From contig OX328111.1 of NCBI GenBank assembly GCA_946811185.2, forward strand, positions 43,822,388 through 43,886,387: DNA of 64,000 bases, in the 5' to 3' direction. A model generated the notes under the pieces. The model was not told the DNA's origin and made no database searches. It worked only from the letters and a program-made list of their open reading frames with translations. Of this stretch, positions 54,096 to 63,845 are shown piece after piece; positions within the stretch are counted from its first letter, which is position 1; each line of letters opens with the position of its first letter. Made by a program: the position numbers and the translations under genes. This stretch comes from Hippopus hippopus (Eukaryota; Mollusca; Bivalvia; Cardiida; Cardiidae).

Positions 54096-54348
54096 ATCTG
54101 TTTTCAAAGGATTGTCGAGTTACTGTCATAGCCCTGTCATTGTGTCATTATTGTCAAAATTTCTCTGTCATTAACTGCAGGTGTTTACTTCAAACTTGGA
54201 CTAGTTGTTAACTGTCAAAAGGGGAACCCATACAACAGGGTTAGGTAACTATCAAAATATTTTTAACACAGTTATGCCCCTTTTTCATATTATTATTAGA
54301 GTAATTGCAGCTGAGCTTTGAGACCTAGATGCAGTGCTATTGTTTGTC
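54096..54348 (+). mobile_element. Family R element
   Basis: GAGTTACTGTCATAGCCCTG, AACTGTCAAAAGGGGAACCC, ATACAACAGGG and an end of GCAGTGCTATTGTTTG. Confidence 0.6.
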
Positions 54349-54485
54349 TGAATGATGGAGGTTATACTGTTATCTGGAAGAAACTCACTTGTATCTCATG
54401 GACTCTTTACTTATTTTATGATTTTTTAATAGTTTCTCATACTTAAAAATCTGAGATTTTTTTTTTTACAAATATTATTTTCTAT

Positions 54486-54714
54486 CTAACTCTTTACCAA
54501 ATGACAAAATTTTAAACTCTTCCATTTTGAAAACACTTGCAGACGAGATGTAAAACATGTGTCAAACAGTAGGCTTTGTCTTTAAATGGCCAGAAAACCT
54601 TGTGGGAAAAGGAGGAAATGCTGTTTACCAGCATTTTCTCCTTTTCCCACTATGTTTTCAAAAGCCTTCTTCCTCAGGGTTGTTGAAACTTAGGATTCTG
54701 CTGAAAAGGGTTAA
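54486..54714 (-). mobile_element. Family A MITE, complete
   Basis: CTAACTCTTTACCAAATGAC to GAAAAGGGTTAA, palindrome at about 54595-54662. Confidence 0.85.
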
Positions 54715-54924
54715 AATAAATGAGATTTGAAAAGAATGTATCTGATGATTCTGATAAGACTTGAACTGAACATGGCTGAGGGTTAGAGTTAACTAGGTAT
54801 TCTGTATCTTTTTCTCAGTTCAAGTCTTGAATACTTTGTGTTATCATTTGCCACAATGTTTTCTTAAACCCTTTCTGGGGCATGGGTAAGAGTAGTGCAA
54901 TATGCAGATGGCATATAGCTTCTT

Positions 54925-55048
54925 TTTCCTGCAATGTTTTTTTACCAATTTAAAGACAAATTGTATTTTTAGCTACATCTATTGTGTCTTCTGCAAATAG
55001 TTTCAATTTGATTGAATCTAAAATTTTGTCATTTTTGTAAAGAGTTAA
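54925..55048 (+). mobile_element. Family A MITE, right half
   Basis: TTTTTCCTGCAATGTTTTTT through the long flank to TTGTAAAGAGTTAA. Confidence 0.65.
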
Positions 55049-55078
55049 TGATGTTATGTGTCCTTAATTGAAACATTT

Positions 55079-55319
55079 TTAACTCTTTGCCAAATGGCAA
55101 AATTTTAGACTGGTCCAAATTGAAAGAATTTGCGGAAGACAAACTGAAGGTGACAAAAATGGTGTGATTTGTCTTAAAGAGGGTAGAAAACATAGTAGGA
55201 AAAGGAGAAAATCGTGTTAGTGGGTGCTGGTAACTGGTATTTTCTCCTTTTCCTTGAATGTGTTCCAAAGTCCTGCTACCTCCGGGTTATACAATACTGT
55301 ATTGTTTGGTAAAGGATTA
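55079..55319 (-). mobile_element. Family A MITE with enlarged centre
   Basis: TTAACTCTTTGCCAAATGGC to TTGGTAAAGGATTA. The palindrome centre has about 15 extra bases (CGTGTTAGTGGGTGC). Confidence 0.78.
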
Positions 55320-55482
55320 TACACCTGTCTAGTTTTAGAGATTGGGAAAAATTGTTATAGATTGGAAAGATTACTGATTGCAAACAATTTGTCCTGTTAT
55401 CACAATGTTTTCTTGCTTGCATTTTAGCTTTCTGTACACATATTTGTCCTTTTCTTTGCTGGATGCAAAGGTGTAGAGTGCT

Positions 55483-55751
55483 TTAACTCTTTGCCAAACA
55501 ATAAGCTTTGGACTTGTCCAAACTCTAAACATTTGCAGGGGACACATTAAATGTGTCTAAAATGATGACTTTTCTCTCTGAAATGGTAGAAAACATTTGA
55601 GGAAAAAGAGTGACTAGCATCTTTTCCTTTTCCCATAATGCTTTCAACATTTCCAAACATACATCTTATCATCTAAGCTAAATTTATTTTGTCATCTTCC
55701 ATGGTTTCAAAATGGACAAGTCCAAAATTTTGTTGTTTGGTACAGAGTTAG
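55483..55751. mobile_element. Family A, symmetric long-long form
   Basis: TTAACTCTTTGCCAAACAAT with the long flank at left, a worn palindrome, and the long flank again at right (TGGACAAGTCCAAAATTTTG, GGTACAGAGTTA). Confidence 0.72.
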
Positions 55752-55829
55752 GAGAAATTTCCATATGAATATACATGGCAAAGATTTTTGTTATATCTTA
55801 AACTTGTTTTTAGAGTCTCTTACAAGTTT

Positions 55830-56057
55830 TTAACACTTTACCACACAATCCCAACTTTTAACGACCCTAGGAAAGTAAGCCTTTGAAAACATAGTGGGAA
55901 AGGAGAAAATGCTGGAAACCAGCATTTTCTCCTTTTCCAACAATGTTTTCTACCCTTCGAAAGACTAATTTCAATTTTTTAGTCACTTTTATTTTATCAT
56001 ATGCAAATGCTTTCAATTTGGACAGGTCTAATATTTTGTCATTTGGTGAAGGGTTAA
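55830..56057 (+). mobile_element. Family A MITE, complete
   Basis: TTAACACTTTACCACACAAT to TTGGTGAAGGGTTAA, good palindrome. Confidence 0.87.
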
Positions 56058-56089
56058 TTGGAATATCTTTTCATAAAGGTAGAATGTAA

Positions 56090-56320
56090 TAAACTCTTTA
56101 CCTCGTGACACAGTGTTAGATTTGTGTATATTCAAAGCATTTGCAGACCTCAAATCAAAGCTGGCTAAAATGATGGAACATGCTGTCAGCTAAGAAGAAA
56201 ACATTGTGGGGGAAAAAGAGAAAAATACAGGTCACCAGCATTTTCTCCTTTTCCCACAATGGTTTCAGAAGCTTTCATACTCAGGGTCATAAAACTCAGG
56301 ATTGTGTGGTAAAGGGTTAA
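56090..56320 (-). mobile_element. Family A MITE, complete
   Basis: TAAACTCTTTACCTCGTGAC to GGTAAAGGGTTAA. The left arm is mutated more than the right. Confidence 0.82.
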
Positions 56321-56333
56321 GAGCAGTATAAAA

Positions 56334-56607
56334 TATATGAGCCATGCTCTGTGAAAAGGGGGCTTAATGCATCTGCAAAAAGTATCGACCCAGGTCAGCC
56401 TGCGCAGTCTGCGCAGGCTGACCTGGGCCGAAACTTTTCGCTATTGGTCAATTATCTGTTTGCCAAAGGACCAGTCTACCTCATGATTAAGTCGGTTATT
56501 TAAAAAAAGTGGCTCCTATGGATCCATAATCATGTGATGACTTGGGCTAGTAGCGTGTATAACGGAGATGCATTAAGCCCCCTTTTGCCAGAGCACGGCT
56601 TATATAT
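56334..56607. mobile_element. Family D MITE, well preserved
   Basis: Inverted ends TATATGAGCCATGCTCTG and CAGAGCACGGCTTATATA extend through GGGGGCTTAATGCATCT. The hairpin CAGGTCAGCCTGCGCAG / CTGCGCAGGCTGACCTG is perfect. TA-rich flanks suggest a TA target. Confidence 0.88.
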
Positions 56608-56694
56608 AAGGGCTCTTTGTTATACCTCATTTTGTTAAAAATGTACTTTGAGACTTTATCAAATTAGAAAGAAAGAACTGAAGTTTTGTAAAAT

Positions 56695-56920
56695 ACTCAA
56701 TTTTCAAAATTTTGACATTTCATAATATCTCTGTCATTACTGAAGATATTTGCTTCAAACTTGGACAAGTTGTTCACTATCAAAAGGGGAACCCATGCCA
56801 CAAGTAGTAGGAAGCTAATGAAGAATTTTTGACACAGTTATTCCCTTTTTTCAACTTGGGATTTTCACTGAGAATCAAGCAACTGTAGCCACGCGTTGGT
56901 ACCTGCATGTGGTTCTCTTG
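56695..56920 (+). mobile_element. Family R element
   Basis: ACATTTCATAATATCTCTGT, CACTATCAAAAGGGGAACCC and an end of GTGGTTCTCTTGTTCT. Confidence 0.6.
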
Positions 56921-56989
56921 TTCTAAATTGTAAGACAAACCATCTAATTGGATGAGTTTTTCTGTCTCAGCCAACCAGATTTAGAGTCA

Positions 56990-57229
56990 TTAACCCTTTA
57001 CCAATTGACATTAAATAAAGACCTCAAAAAAAAAAAAGAAAGCTTTTGAAAACATTGTGCGAAAAGGAGAAAATGCTGGTTACCAGCATTTTCTCCATTT
57101 CCCACAATGTTTTCTACATTTTTTGAGACAAATTCCATAGTCTGAGCCTCACTGAATTTGTCATCTTCTAATGTTTCTAATTTGGACATACCTAAAATTT
57201 TATTTTTTCACTTTTGGTAAAGACTTAAA
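56990..57229 (+). mobile_element. Family A MITE, complete
   Basis: TTAACCCTTTACCAATTGAC, an A run in the short flank, very good palindrome (about 57045-57115), TTTGGTAAAGACTTAA. Confidence 0.83.
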
Positions 57230-57624
57230 TTAAGAGATACACAATATTTTGAATGGTTGTTGAGTACCAGTGCTAGGATTTTGATTTCATCTTCGAAATT
57301 GATAACTGCAGCCTCTCAAAATTGAAAAAAGAAATGGCTGTCTGGACTCATACTGGGTCAATATTGTGGTAACATCCACTTAATATGGAACTTGCACTAT
57401 ATGGTAATTATATTTCAGTCAAATTGTATCAAGTTTTAGGTCATGAGACTTCTTTGGTCTCCAAATAAACAAAATTGATACACATTTTGAGTTGGGAAAA
57501 ATGATCCCAAATTTTGCCTTTTGGAGACCTTTTTTGATCTGGATACAAGTGCCTTAGAATAAGGATGAATGTCCCTCGAAGATCAAACAGTACCTTTTGT
57601 GTAGTCTCATTTTTGATCTACATG

Positions 57625-57808
57625 TGTTCAAACGACCCTGCAAGAGAAGTCTTTGGAAAACATCATGGGAAATGGAGAAAATGCTGACAACCAACATTTT
57701 CTCTTTTTTCCACAATGTTTTCTAACTCTTCAGAGAAAAATTCATTTATTTGAGTTACATTCAAATTGTCGTCTGCAAATGCTCTCAGTTTGGACGAGTC
57801 TAAAATGT
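57625..57808 (+). mobile_element. Family A MITE, ends missing
   Basis: AACGACCCTGCAAGAGAAGT, imperfect palindrome, long flank to GGACGAGTCTAAAATG. Confidence 0.7.
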
Positions 57809-57814
57809 AATGTA

Positions 57815-57895
57815 AAGTACAGATCCAGGATTACACTGCATATAACAAGCTGTCTGATCTTGAATTTACACTGTCTATATTTAAGTTGTGCTGGG
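57815..57895 (+). mobile_element. Family C hairpin remnant
   Basis: ACAGATCCAGGATTACACTG with CTGTCTGATCTTGAATTTAC. Confidence 0.4.
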
Positions 57896-57934
57896 CATCT
57901 TACTCGTTAGAAATCTGTAGTGATAAGTTTACGA

Positions 57935-58184
57935 TGAGTGATGCCCTAACAAAAAGGGGTTTAATGCATGTTACCAAGTCAGATGTCACATAATTATGGA
58001 TCGATTAAATCTATTTTGTCAAACAACTAACTAAATTGTTAGGTATGATGGTCCCTGGACATGCAGAAAATTGATCAATGGCAAAAAGTTTGGATTAATG
58101 TTAGGCTGCGCGGACTATGCAAGTCGACCTGATCGATACTTTTTGCAGATACAGTAAACCCTCTTTTCACAGAGCATGGCCCAG
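57935..58184. mobile_element. Family D MITE, decayed
   Basis: TGATGCCCTAACAAAAAGGG and CACAGAGCATGGCCCAGACA ends. The hairpin is reduced to GGCTGCGCGGACTATGCAAG. Confidence 0.65.
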
Positions 58185-58350
58185 ACATTTTGTTTTGTTT
58201 GAATTTGATCTTTATTGTTTTAAAACAGCTGAATTTTTAAATAAAATACTCAGGCATAAAGGTGCCTTGTGGAGTGATATTTATTGCGTTTGTACCCCAG
58301 TGTAAGGATTCCAAGACTTTGGAATTAGAGGTCCCAGTTTGAAAGGAATC

Positions 58351-58544
58351 CGGTGTCCGTATTCACCAATCATTCGTAAGAATACTTCTGTCAAATTCTC
58401 GGTTTAGAAAGTAACACAACTTCTGATTGGCTAAACCATTTGGTTTAGCCAATCAGATGTTGTGTTTTTTTTTTTAATTACAGAAAATTGTTGAGAATAA
58501 GACAAGGAATGTTCTTTGGAATGGTTGGTGATTGTAGACTCTGG
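58351..58544. mobile_element. Family E MITE
   Basis: GTGTCCGTATTCACCAATCA and GGTTGGTGATTGTAGACTC ends, with centre CTTCTGATTGGCTAAACCAT / inverse perfect over about 20 bp per arm. Confidence 0.8.
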
Positions 58545-58860
58545 CCTTCCCTCTCAGGAGGAAAGAACATGAATTTAAGACCTTTCCTCTTCGTAAGAGC
58601 TTGTTCGTCATGCAATGTTCTGCCAAGGTAGGTATAATCCTTTTGTTAAAAAAAAAAAATTGAAACAAGCTCATGATCATAATACAGAAACAAGCTCAAC
58701 ATAATACACGCAAGTAGAACTTGGTCCCTTTCAAATTCACCTGAAAATTGGTTTCGAGTGAATTTGCCATACTTATACCGTATTCCTGCTCTTTTTTTTT
58801 TCACAGTTACCCTCTATCATAGCAATCTTTGTCAGGACGATGAGACTTGACAATATTGGT

Positions 58861-59126
58861 ATGAACCATGCTCCGGGAAATGGAGGCTTAATGCACCTCC
58901 GTGATGCCTGACACCAGGTAAGTCGTCACTTTATAATGGATTCATAAAATCCATTTCGTGCAACAAACGACTGGATCTGAAGGTAGAATGGTCCTTTTCC
59001 GTGCAGAAAATTTACAACTAGTAAAAAGTTTCGACTCGTGTCAGCCTGCGCGGAATGCGCAGGCTGACACGAGTCGAAACTTTTTGCAGATGCATTCAGC
59101 CTCCTTTTCACAGAACACGGCTCATA
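58861..59126. mobile_element. Family D MITE
   Basis: GAACCATGCTCCGGGAAATG start and ACAGAACACGGCTCATA end. The hairpin at about 59024-59088 (AAAGTTTCGACTCGTGTCAG and inverse) is essentially perfect. Confidence 0.85.
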
Positions 59127-59277
59127 TTCTTTCAAAGCCACACACGTCGGGTAATCCACTCGGGTCCATTATGGCTTTCTTGTTCTTTCGAGAACCGGTG
59201 ACCTTGACTTTTACTTTGGCAGTAAAGTAAAAACATCGGCATTATCTACCTATCAAGATTTAACATTTAGAAGTGTT

Positions 59278-59815
59278 TGCCCCTTTACCGAACAATCCCG
59301 AGTTCTAACGACCCCGAGGGCCGAGCCCCAGTAGTGCAGTCGGTATCGCACAGAACTCAAGAATGAAGGGGGGGGTCGCTGGTTCGTTCCCCGGCTCGGC
59401 CAATTTTCATTCCGAGGGTTAACGATAGTCATTTCGACAGGATTCATTCCTCTCTCACCTCTTTTCATTATTTCGACAATGCTTATGTGGGAAAGCAGCC
59501 TGTGGCGTGGAAAGAATATTGTGCGGAGTACTGTTGAAAGAAACTCCCAGGAAAGCATGAGAAGGTGCACTGGCTGCCATGATATAACTGAAATAAGTTG
59601 AAAACGGCCTTAAAAACCAAACTTCAAACAACGACCCCGAGAAAGACGGCTTTTGAAAACACAAAGAGAGAAAAAGCAAATATAGGTATCAGGATTTTCT
59701 CCTTTCCCACAATGTCTTCTTCTGTCTCAAAGACATAATTAATATTTTGAACCAAATCTAATTCTTTGTCAGCATGTGCTGCCAAATTGGACACGTCTGC
59801 ATATGCATAGTGTTT
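59278..59815 (+). mobile_element. Family A MITE split by a full-length SINE-1
   Basis: CCCCTTTACCGAACAATCCC at left. SINE at 59319-59629. Then AAAGACGGCTTTTGAAAACA, a mutated palindrome, and the long flank to AATTGGACACGTCTGCATA. Confidence 0.75.
59319..59629 (+). mobile_element. Full-length SINE-1 with 12-bp target duplication
   Basis: GCCCCAGTAGTGCAGTCGGT (box A-like), TCGCTGGTTCGTTCCCCGG (box B-like), body GGATTCATTCCTCTCTCACC, AGCATGAGAAGGTGCACTGG, and a 3' end AAAACCAAACTTCAAAC. Flanked by AACGACCCCGAG at 59307-59318 and 59630-59641, an exact duplication. Confidence 0.9.
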
Positions 59816-59904
59816 ACGCTCCAAACTTAGTTTTATCAACAAAACTTTCTGAAAGCGTTAAAAAATATATATATATTAATTGCAGAGGTGTTGATATTTA
59901 ATGA

Positions 59905-59998
59905 TATTAAACAGATATCAGACTGCAGGATCTATTAAGTCTGATCTTAATCTATACTGTACGAAATGGCAATTTTCAGATGCCGTTTAAATGCTAAG
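59905..59998 (+). mobile_element. Family C hairpin, partial
   Basis: AGATATCAGACTGCAGGATC with AGTCTGATCTTAATCTATAC. Confidence 0.5.
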
Positions 59999-60000
59999 AG

Positions 60001-60275
60001 TAGCACGGTAGCTCAGTTGGTAACATACACAGCTCGAAACCAGTGAGGTCGCCTGTTCGAATCCCATGCCAATTTCAGGATTCATTAATCTTTCACGGCT
60101 TATTAATGCTTCGACGATTGATATGTGGGAAAGCAACTCAGTGGCTTGGGAAGAATATTGCGAAAAATACTGGCAAGAGAAACTTTAGGACAGCATGGGT
60201 ACATGTAGGTGCACTGGCCGCCGAGATATAACTACGATAATGTTGAAAACTGTGTTAAACACCATGCTTATAAAA
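60001..60275 (+). mobile_element. SINE-1, full length
   Basis: CACGGTAGCTCAGTTGGTAA (box A) and CGCCTGTTCGAATCCCATG (box B), then the SINE-1 body (CAGTGGCTTGGGAAGAATAT; GTGCACTGGCCGCCGAGATA) and an end of CTTATAAAACCAACA. Confidence 0.82.
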
Positions 60276-60416
60276 CCAACAGACAAAAATAATGTGGTAA
60301 GAATTTAATCGTATTTATTTGATAAAGGTATACAATACTCGAGAGGAAGGTCATGAAAACCGGATGTGAAATACTCAAAGCCGGAAATGAGATCACAATC
60401 GCAAGTGTGTAACACT

Positions 60417-60611
60417 TTAACCCTTAAGCTGCTAAGCGCGACTCACTGACCTTTTGCGAACAGTGTAGATCAAGATCAGACTGCACAGAACGTGCAGTCT
60501 GATCTTGAATCTACGCTGTCCGATAAGGAGATGTTATTCCCCAAAATATGATTTTGAAATGGCAATATTTGTGTTTATACTATTTCATTTTAGTTATTTA
60601 GCAGGAGTAAA
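60417..60611 (+). mobile_element. Family C element, well preserved
   Basis: TTAACCCTTAAGCTGCTAAG. The hairpin GTGTAGATCAAGATCAGACT / inverse has loop GCACAGAACGTGC. The flank is GATTTTGAAATGGCAATATT, with a GCAGGAGTAA end. Confidence 0.8.
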
Positions 60612-60653
60612 AAAAAAACACTTAGTACATCAACATGGCCATTTTAACCCCTA

Positions 60654-60842
60654 ACGTGCTAAATAACTTAAATGACACTTTCAAGCCGATAGTAAAAACT
60701 CAAATGTTGCTATTTTAAAGTTTGGTGGAAAGTTATCTCCTTATCGGACAGTTTTGATCTAAGATCAGACTGCTCGTCCTTTTCAGTCTGATCTTGATCT
60801 ACACTTTCCGCAAAAGGTCCCGAGTCGAGCTTAGCAGCTTAA
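60654..60842 (-). mobile_element. Family C element, complete, opposite orientation
   Basis: TTAACCCCTAACGTGCTAAA to GCTTAGCAGCTTAA. The hairpin at about 60758-60812 is GATCAGACTG / CAGTCTGATC. Confidence 0.8.
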
Positions 60843-61149
60843 TGCTCAAAGAAACATTGATGATTTTTTTTTTTGTAAACAATGCGTCAAAACGATCGCA
60901 GATATGAATAATATGACAAAAGTTGTTTATGGATCAAAGTTGATCTGCAACCTGTAGCCTACGCTAGTACACATTTATTAGTCAATAGCTACATTCTAGC
61001 ACAGGAATTCGGAGACGAAGTTTGTTATATATCGCCCACAAATAACTAAACAATGAAATGACGCAATGTAAGAAATTCGAATACAAATTCTGATTGGTCG
61101 TTTCCCTTTAAAGTCCTCTTACAACAGTTTCCTATATCAATGAAGCAGA

Positions 61150-61330
61150 AGAAAAAGTAAGAAAATGTTTCAGGAAAAAAAGCTGGTTATCAGCATTTTC
61201 TCCTTTTCCCACAAAGGGTTTCTACCCTCTCAACAGGGATCGTATATACACGTATATAAGATCCCTGCTCTCAAGACAAATATCACTTGAGCCACACAAT
61301 TATGTTATCTGCTAATTGCCTACAATTAAG
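61150..61330 (+). mobile_element. Family A MITE carrying a 34-bp insert
   Basis: Worn left arm, AGCTGGTTATCAGCATTTTC right arm, TTCTACCCTCTCAA, then the insert at 61234-61267, then the long flank. Confidence 0.65.
61234..61267. mobile_element. 34-bp palindromic micro-insert with 7-bp duplication
   Basis: CAGGGATC...GATCCCTG around a TATATACACGTATATA centre. Flanked by CTCTCAA on both sides (61227-61233, 61268-61274). Confidence 0.7.
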
Positions 61331-61374
61331 ACTGCTCTATGTTTAACACGTGTCGTCCGGTACTGAATCAGCTC

Positions 61375-61446
61375 TTAACCTTCGTCCTGCTGAATAAATC
61401 AAATGAACTTTTCAAGCATACAGTAAAAACTCAAGTGATGCTATTT
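61375..61446 (-). mobile_element. Family C fragment
   Basis: TTAACCTTCGTCCTGCTGAA and CATACAGTAAAAACTCAAG, stopping at the TTAA of the next element. Confidence 0.55.
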
Positions 61447-63199
61447 TAACTCTTTACCAAACGACAAAAATATTAGACTGGTCCAAATACGTGGATCCGT
61501 GGAAATCGATATTTGACCAATCAGGTCATCGCATTTATTTTACCCGATGTGCAGCCTTGTTGTCTGCTATTTCGGCTCCCAAACAAACGACTGTTAACGT
61601 TGGAGGGATGCGATAGTTTTCATTTATTTTGTGTTCTAAACGTTTGAATATAAGAAAAAGTTTAAAATATGTGCTTTGCGAACGTGTACCGCTGACGTGA
61701 TATCACGCAGAGGCTGTAGACAAGTTTGAATTATGATAATGAATGAAAATGGGACATATGCAAAGAGTTCTGATCAGCGCTACATTACACAATGGATTAA
61801 TTATTGCTTTAGTTTTTTTCCCCTCTGAAAGATTTGGAAAGAGACAAAAATGTTTTACAGGGGAAAACAAAGGTAAAGATAGATCTATATGAGATACTAA
61901 TCAAAATGTAATATGTTTACTTGAATAGCTAACCCTTTTCAGTAACCAATGCACATCCAAAAAGTGGCACTTGTCATCAATGTTTCAGTTTGACGTTATG
62001 CATGAAGAATATTCTAAATGTGTAGATATAGATCAGATTGCAAATTACATGCAGTTTAATCTTGGATTAAAACTATTTGCTATTTACAATAAGCATATTG
62101 ACGTGCATTACTCACTACATATTCCTCAGTAAAAATAGAATTCAGTTTTGAAATTAAGTCTAACTCTGTTCTGTACCGGTGGAAGTTCAGCTAAAAAGGC
62201 AACTTATATTAATTAAATAATTTTTTTACTTAGTCGTATTAAAGTGGATTAGCACATCTGCCATTTCAAAGGATGTGTCGGTAAACTGTTAACTGATAAG
62301 AAGCGTGTTTGATTGCAATTTGCCGCTTTAAACAACTTGACCACCCGTTGTCTTCAGTATATCATAAGATAAAACAAACTACCGTCACTGATATTAACAA
62401 GTTTGTTAACTGACAGCACACTTAACACATTTTGAAATCATAAGACAACCCTTTTTCCCTTAACCAGAAATTGAATTTCTTCATAGTCAAGTCAAAGTCA
62501 ATTTTTCATAAACTTACACCTCTCTGTAGAATCGGTCAATTTATAATGTTTTCGAAATGCTTGAAATTCAGTGTTGTTTATTTGGGTATGATGCTGAGAC
62601 GACTTTACTAGCCTTACGAAAGCAATAAGTATCTTTAATTCTATTATTTTGTGGCAAAACAGAGTTTTGTTGAGGTGATTTATTCTTTTTTCATGTTGAA
62701 GTTCAAAACTTTGCTAAAACGTAGATCTATTATATTGACCGTAGCTCCCGTAAATCACCCCTTTTGTACATATCTTTGTGTAAATTAGTTCAAGCACCTT
62801 TAAATTTCTTACCGAGTATTCATCAACTGCAGAAACATAGTTATGGTAGAAATATTTTTTTTCGGAATTTTATTGAGAGAAACAGTCATGACAGCACGAT
62901 TTAAGTAGCCTATCTGCTATATACTGTATATGTATTTACTATGGTTGTTTGGGAGCCCTTGGCAACAGTAACCAAGGAAGTCTGTTTATCTTATCACCAC
63001 GGATCCATGTATTGAAAGCATTTGCAGACGACAAAATTAATTTTACTCAAAAATTGAAATTTGTTCTGGGAGGGTAGAAAACATTGTGGGAAAAGGAGAA
63101 AGTGCTGGTTACCAGCATTTTCTCCTTTTCCCACGATGTTTTCAAAAGGCTTCTTTTTCAGGGTCGTGAAAACCAGGATTTTGTTTAGGAAAGGGTTAA
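61446..63199 (-). mobile_element. Family A MITE split by a 1.5-kb element
   Basis: TTAACTCTTTACCAAACGAC to 61489, then from 63010 the long flank, a palindrome at about 63079-63145 (near perfect) and GGAAAGGGTTAA. Confidence 0.85.
61490..63009. mobile_element. 1520-bp non-autonomous DNA transposon
   Basis: Inverted ends CGTGGATCCGTGG and CCACGGATCCATG between TA (or AT) dinucleotides. The subterminal GGCTCCCAAACAAAC and GTTGTTTGGGAGCC are also inverted. No transposase frame seen inside; otherwise unknown sequence. Tc1/mariner-type if TA is the duplication. Confidence 0.75.
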
Positions 63200-63210
63200 A
63201 TGCATTTTGT

Positions 63211-63335
63211 GAAGAAAAATATCTCCCTATCGGTCAGTGTAGATCCAAGATCAGACTGCACGTTTTGTGCAGTCTGATCTTGATCTACAGTGTCCGCAAA
63301 AGGTCAGCGAGTCACGATCAGCAGCCTAGGGATAA
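63211..63335 (-). mobile_element. Family C element, partial
   Basis: CCCTATCGGTCAGTGTAGAT, a perfect hairpin of AGATCAGACTGCAC around GTTTT, and AGTCACGATCAGCAGCCTAG. Confidence 0.75.
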
Positions 63336-63357
63336 CCAAACGGTATAGAAATAATTT

Positions 63358-63619
63358 GAGCCATGCTCTGGCAAAATGGGGCTTAATGCATCTCCGTGAT
63401 CTACGATACCAAACAAGTCATCACATGATCATGGTTCCATGACGTCCATTTTGTCTAACAGTCAATTGCATCGTGAGGTAAAGTGGTCCGTTGACGTGCA
63501 GAAAATTGACGAAAAGTAACACGATTCGGCCCAGGTCAGCCTGCGTCGACTGAGCAGGCTGACCTGAATCGATACTTTTTGCAGATGCATTAAGCCCCCT
63601 TGCCACAGAGCATGGCTCA
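63358..63619. mobile_element. Family D MITE
   Basis: GAGCCATGCTCTGGCAAAAT and CACAGAGCATGGCTC ends. Hairpin CCAGGTCAGCCTGCG / GCAGGCTGACCTG. Confidence 0.85.
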
Positions 63620-63669
63620 TTTGCTAGCGACTCGATAAACGCGAGTCGATGTTTGAAATCTTGTCTTTT

Positions 63670-63746
63670 GAAGAAAAATATCTCCCTATCGGTCAGTGTA
63701 GATCCAAGATCAGACTGCACGTTTTGTGCAGTCTGATCTTGATCTA
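63670..63746 (-). mobile_element. Family C fragment identical to 63211-63287
   Basis: 77 bp with no mismatch to the other copy, starting GAAGAAAAATATCTCCCTAT and ending TGATCTTGATCTA. It then joins a family A core. Confidence 0.8.
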
Positions 63747-63840
63747 AAATATTAAGGGGAAAGGGAGAAACTGCTGGTTTACCAGCATTATTTCCTTTTC
63801 CCACAATGTTTTCTAACCCTTTAAAGGCAAATCCGATTGT
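63747..63840 (+). mobile_element. Family A MITE, partial
   Basis: Left arm GGGGAAAGGGAGAAACTGCT, right arm CCAGCATTATTTCCTTTTCC, then AAAGGCAAATCCGATTGTCG before the minisatellite. Confidence 0.6.
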
Positions 63841-63845
63841 CGCAT

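Noticed and set aside
58117..59230. Small genes overlapping 58117-59230
   Set aside because: They lie in family D and E elements. The frames follow the hairpins.
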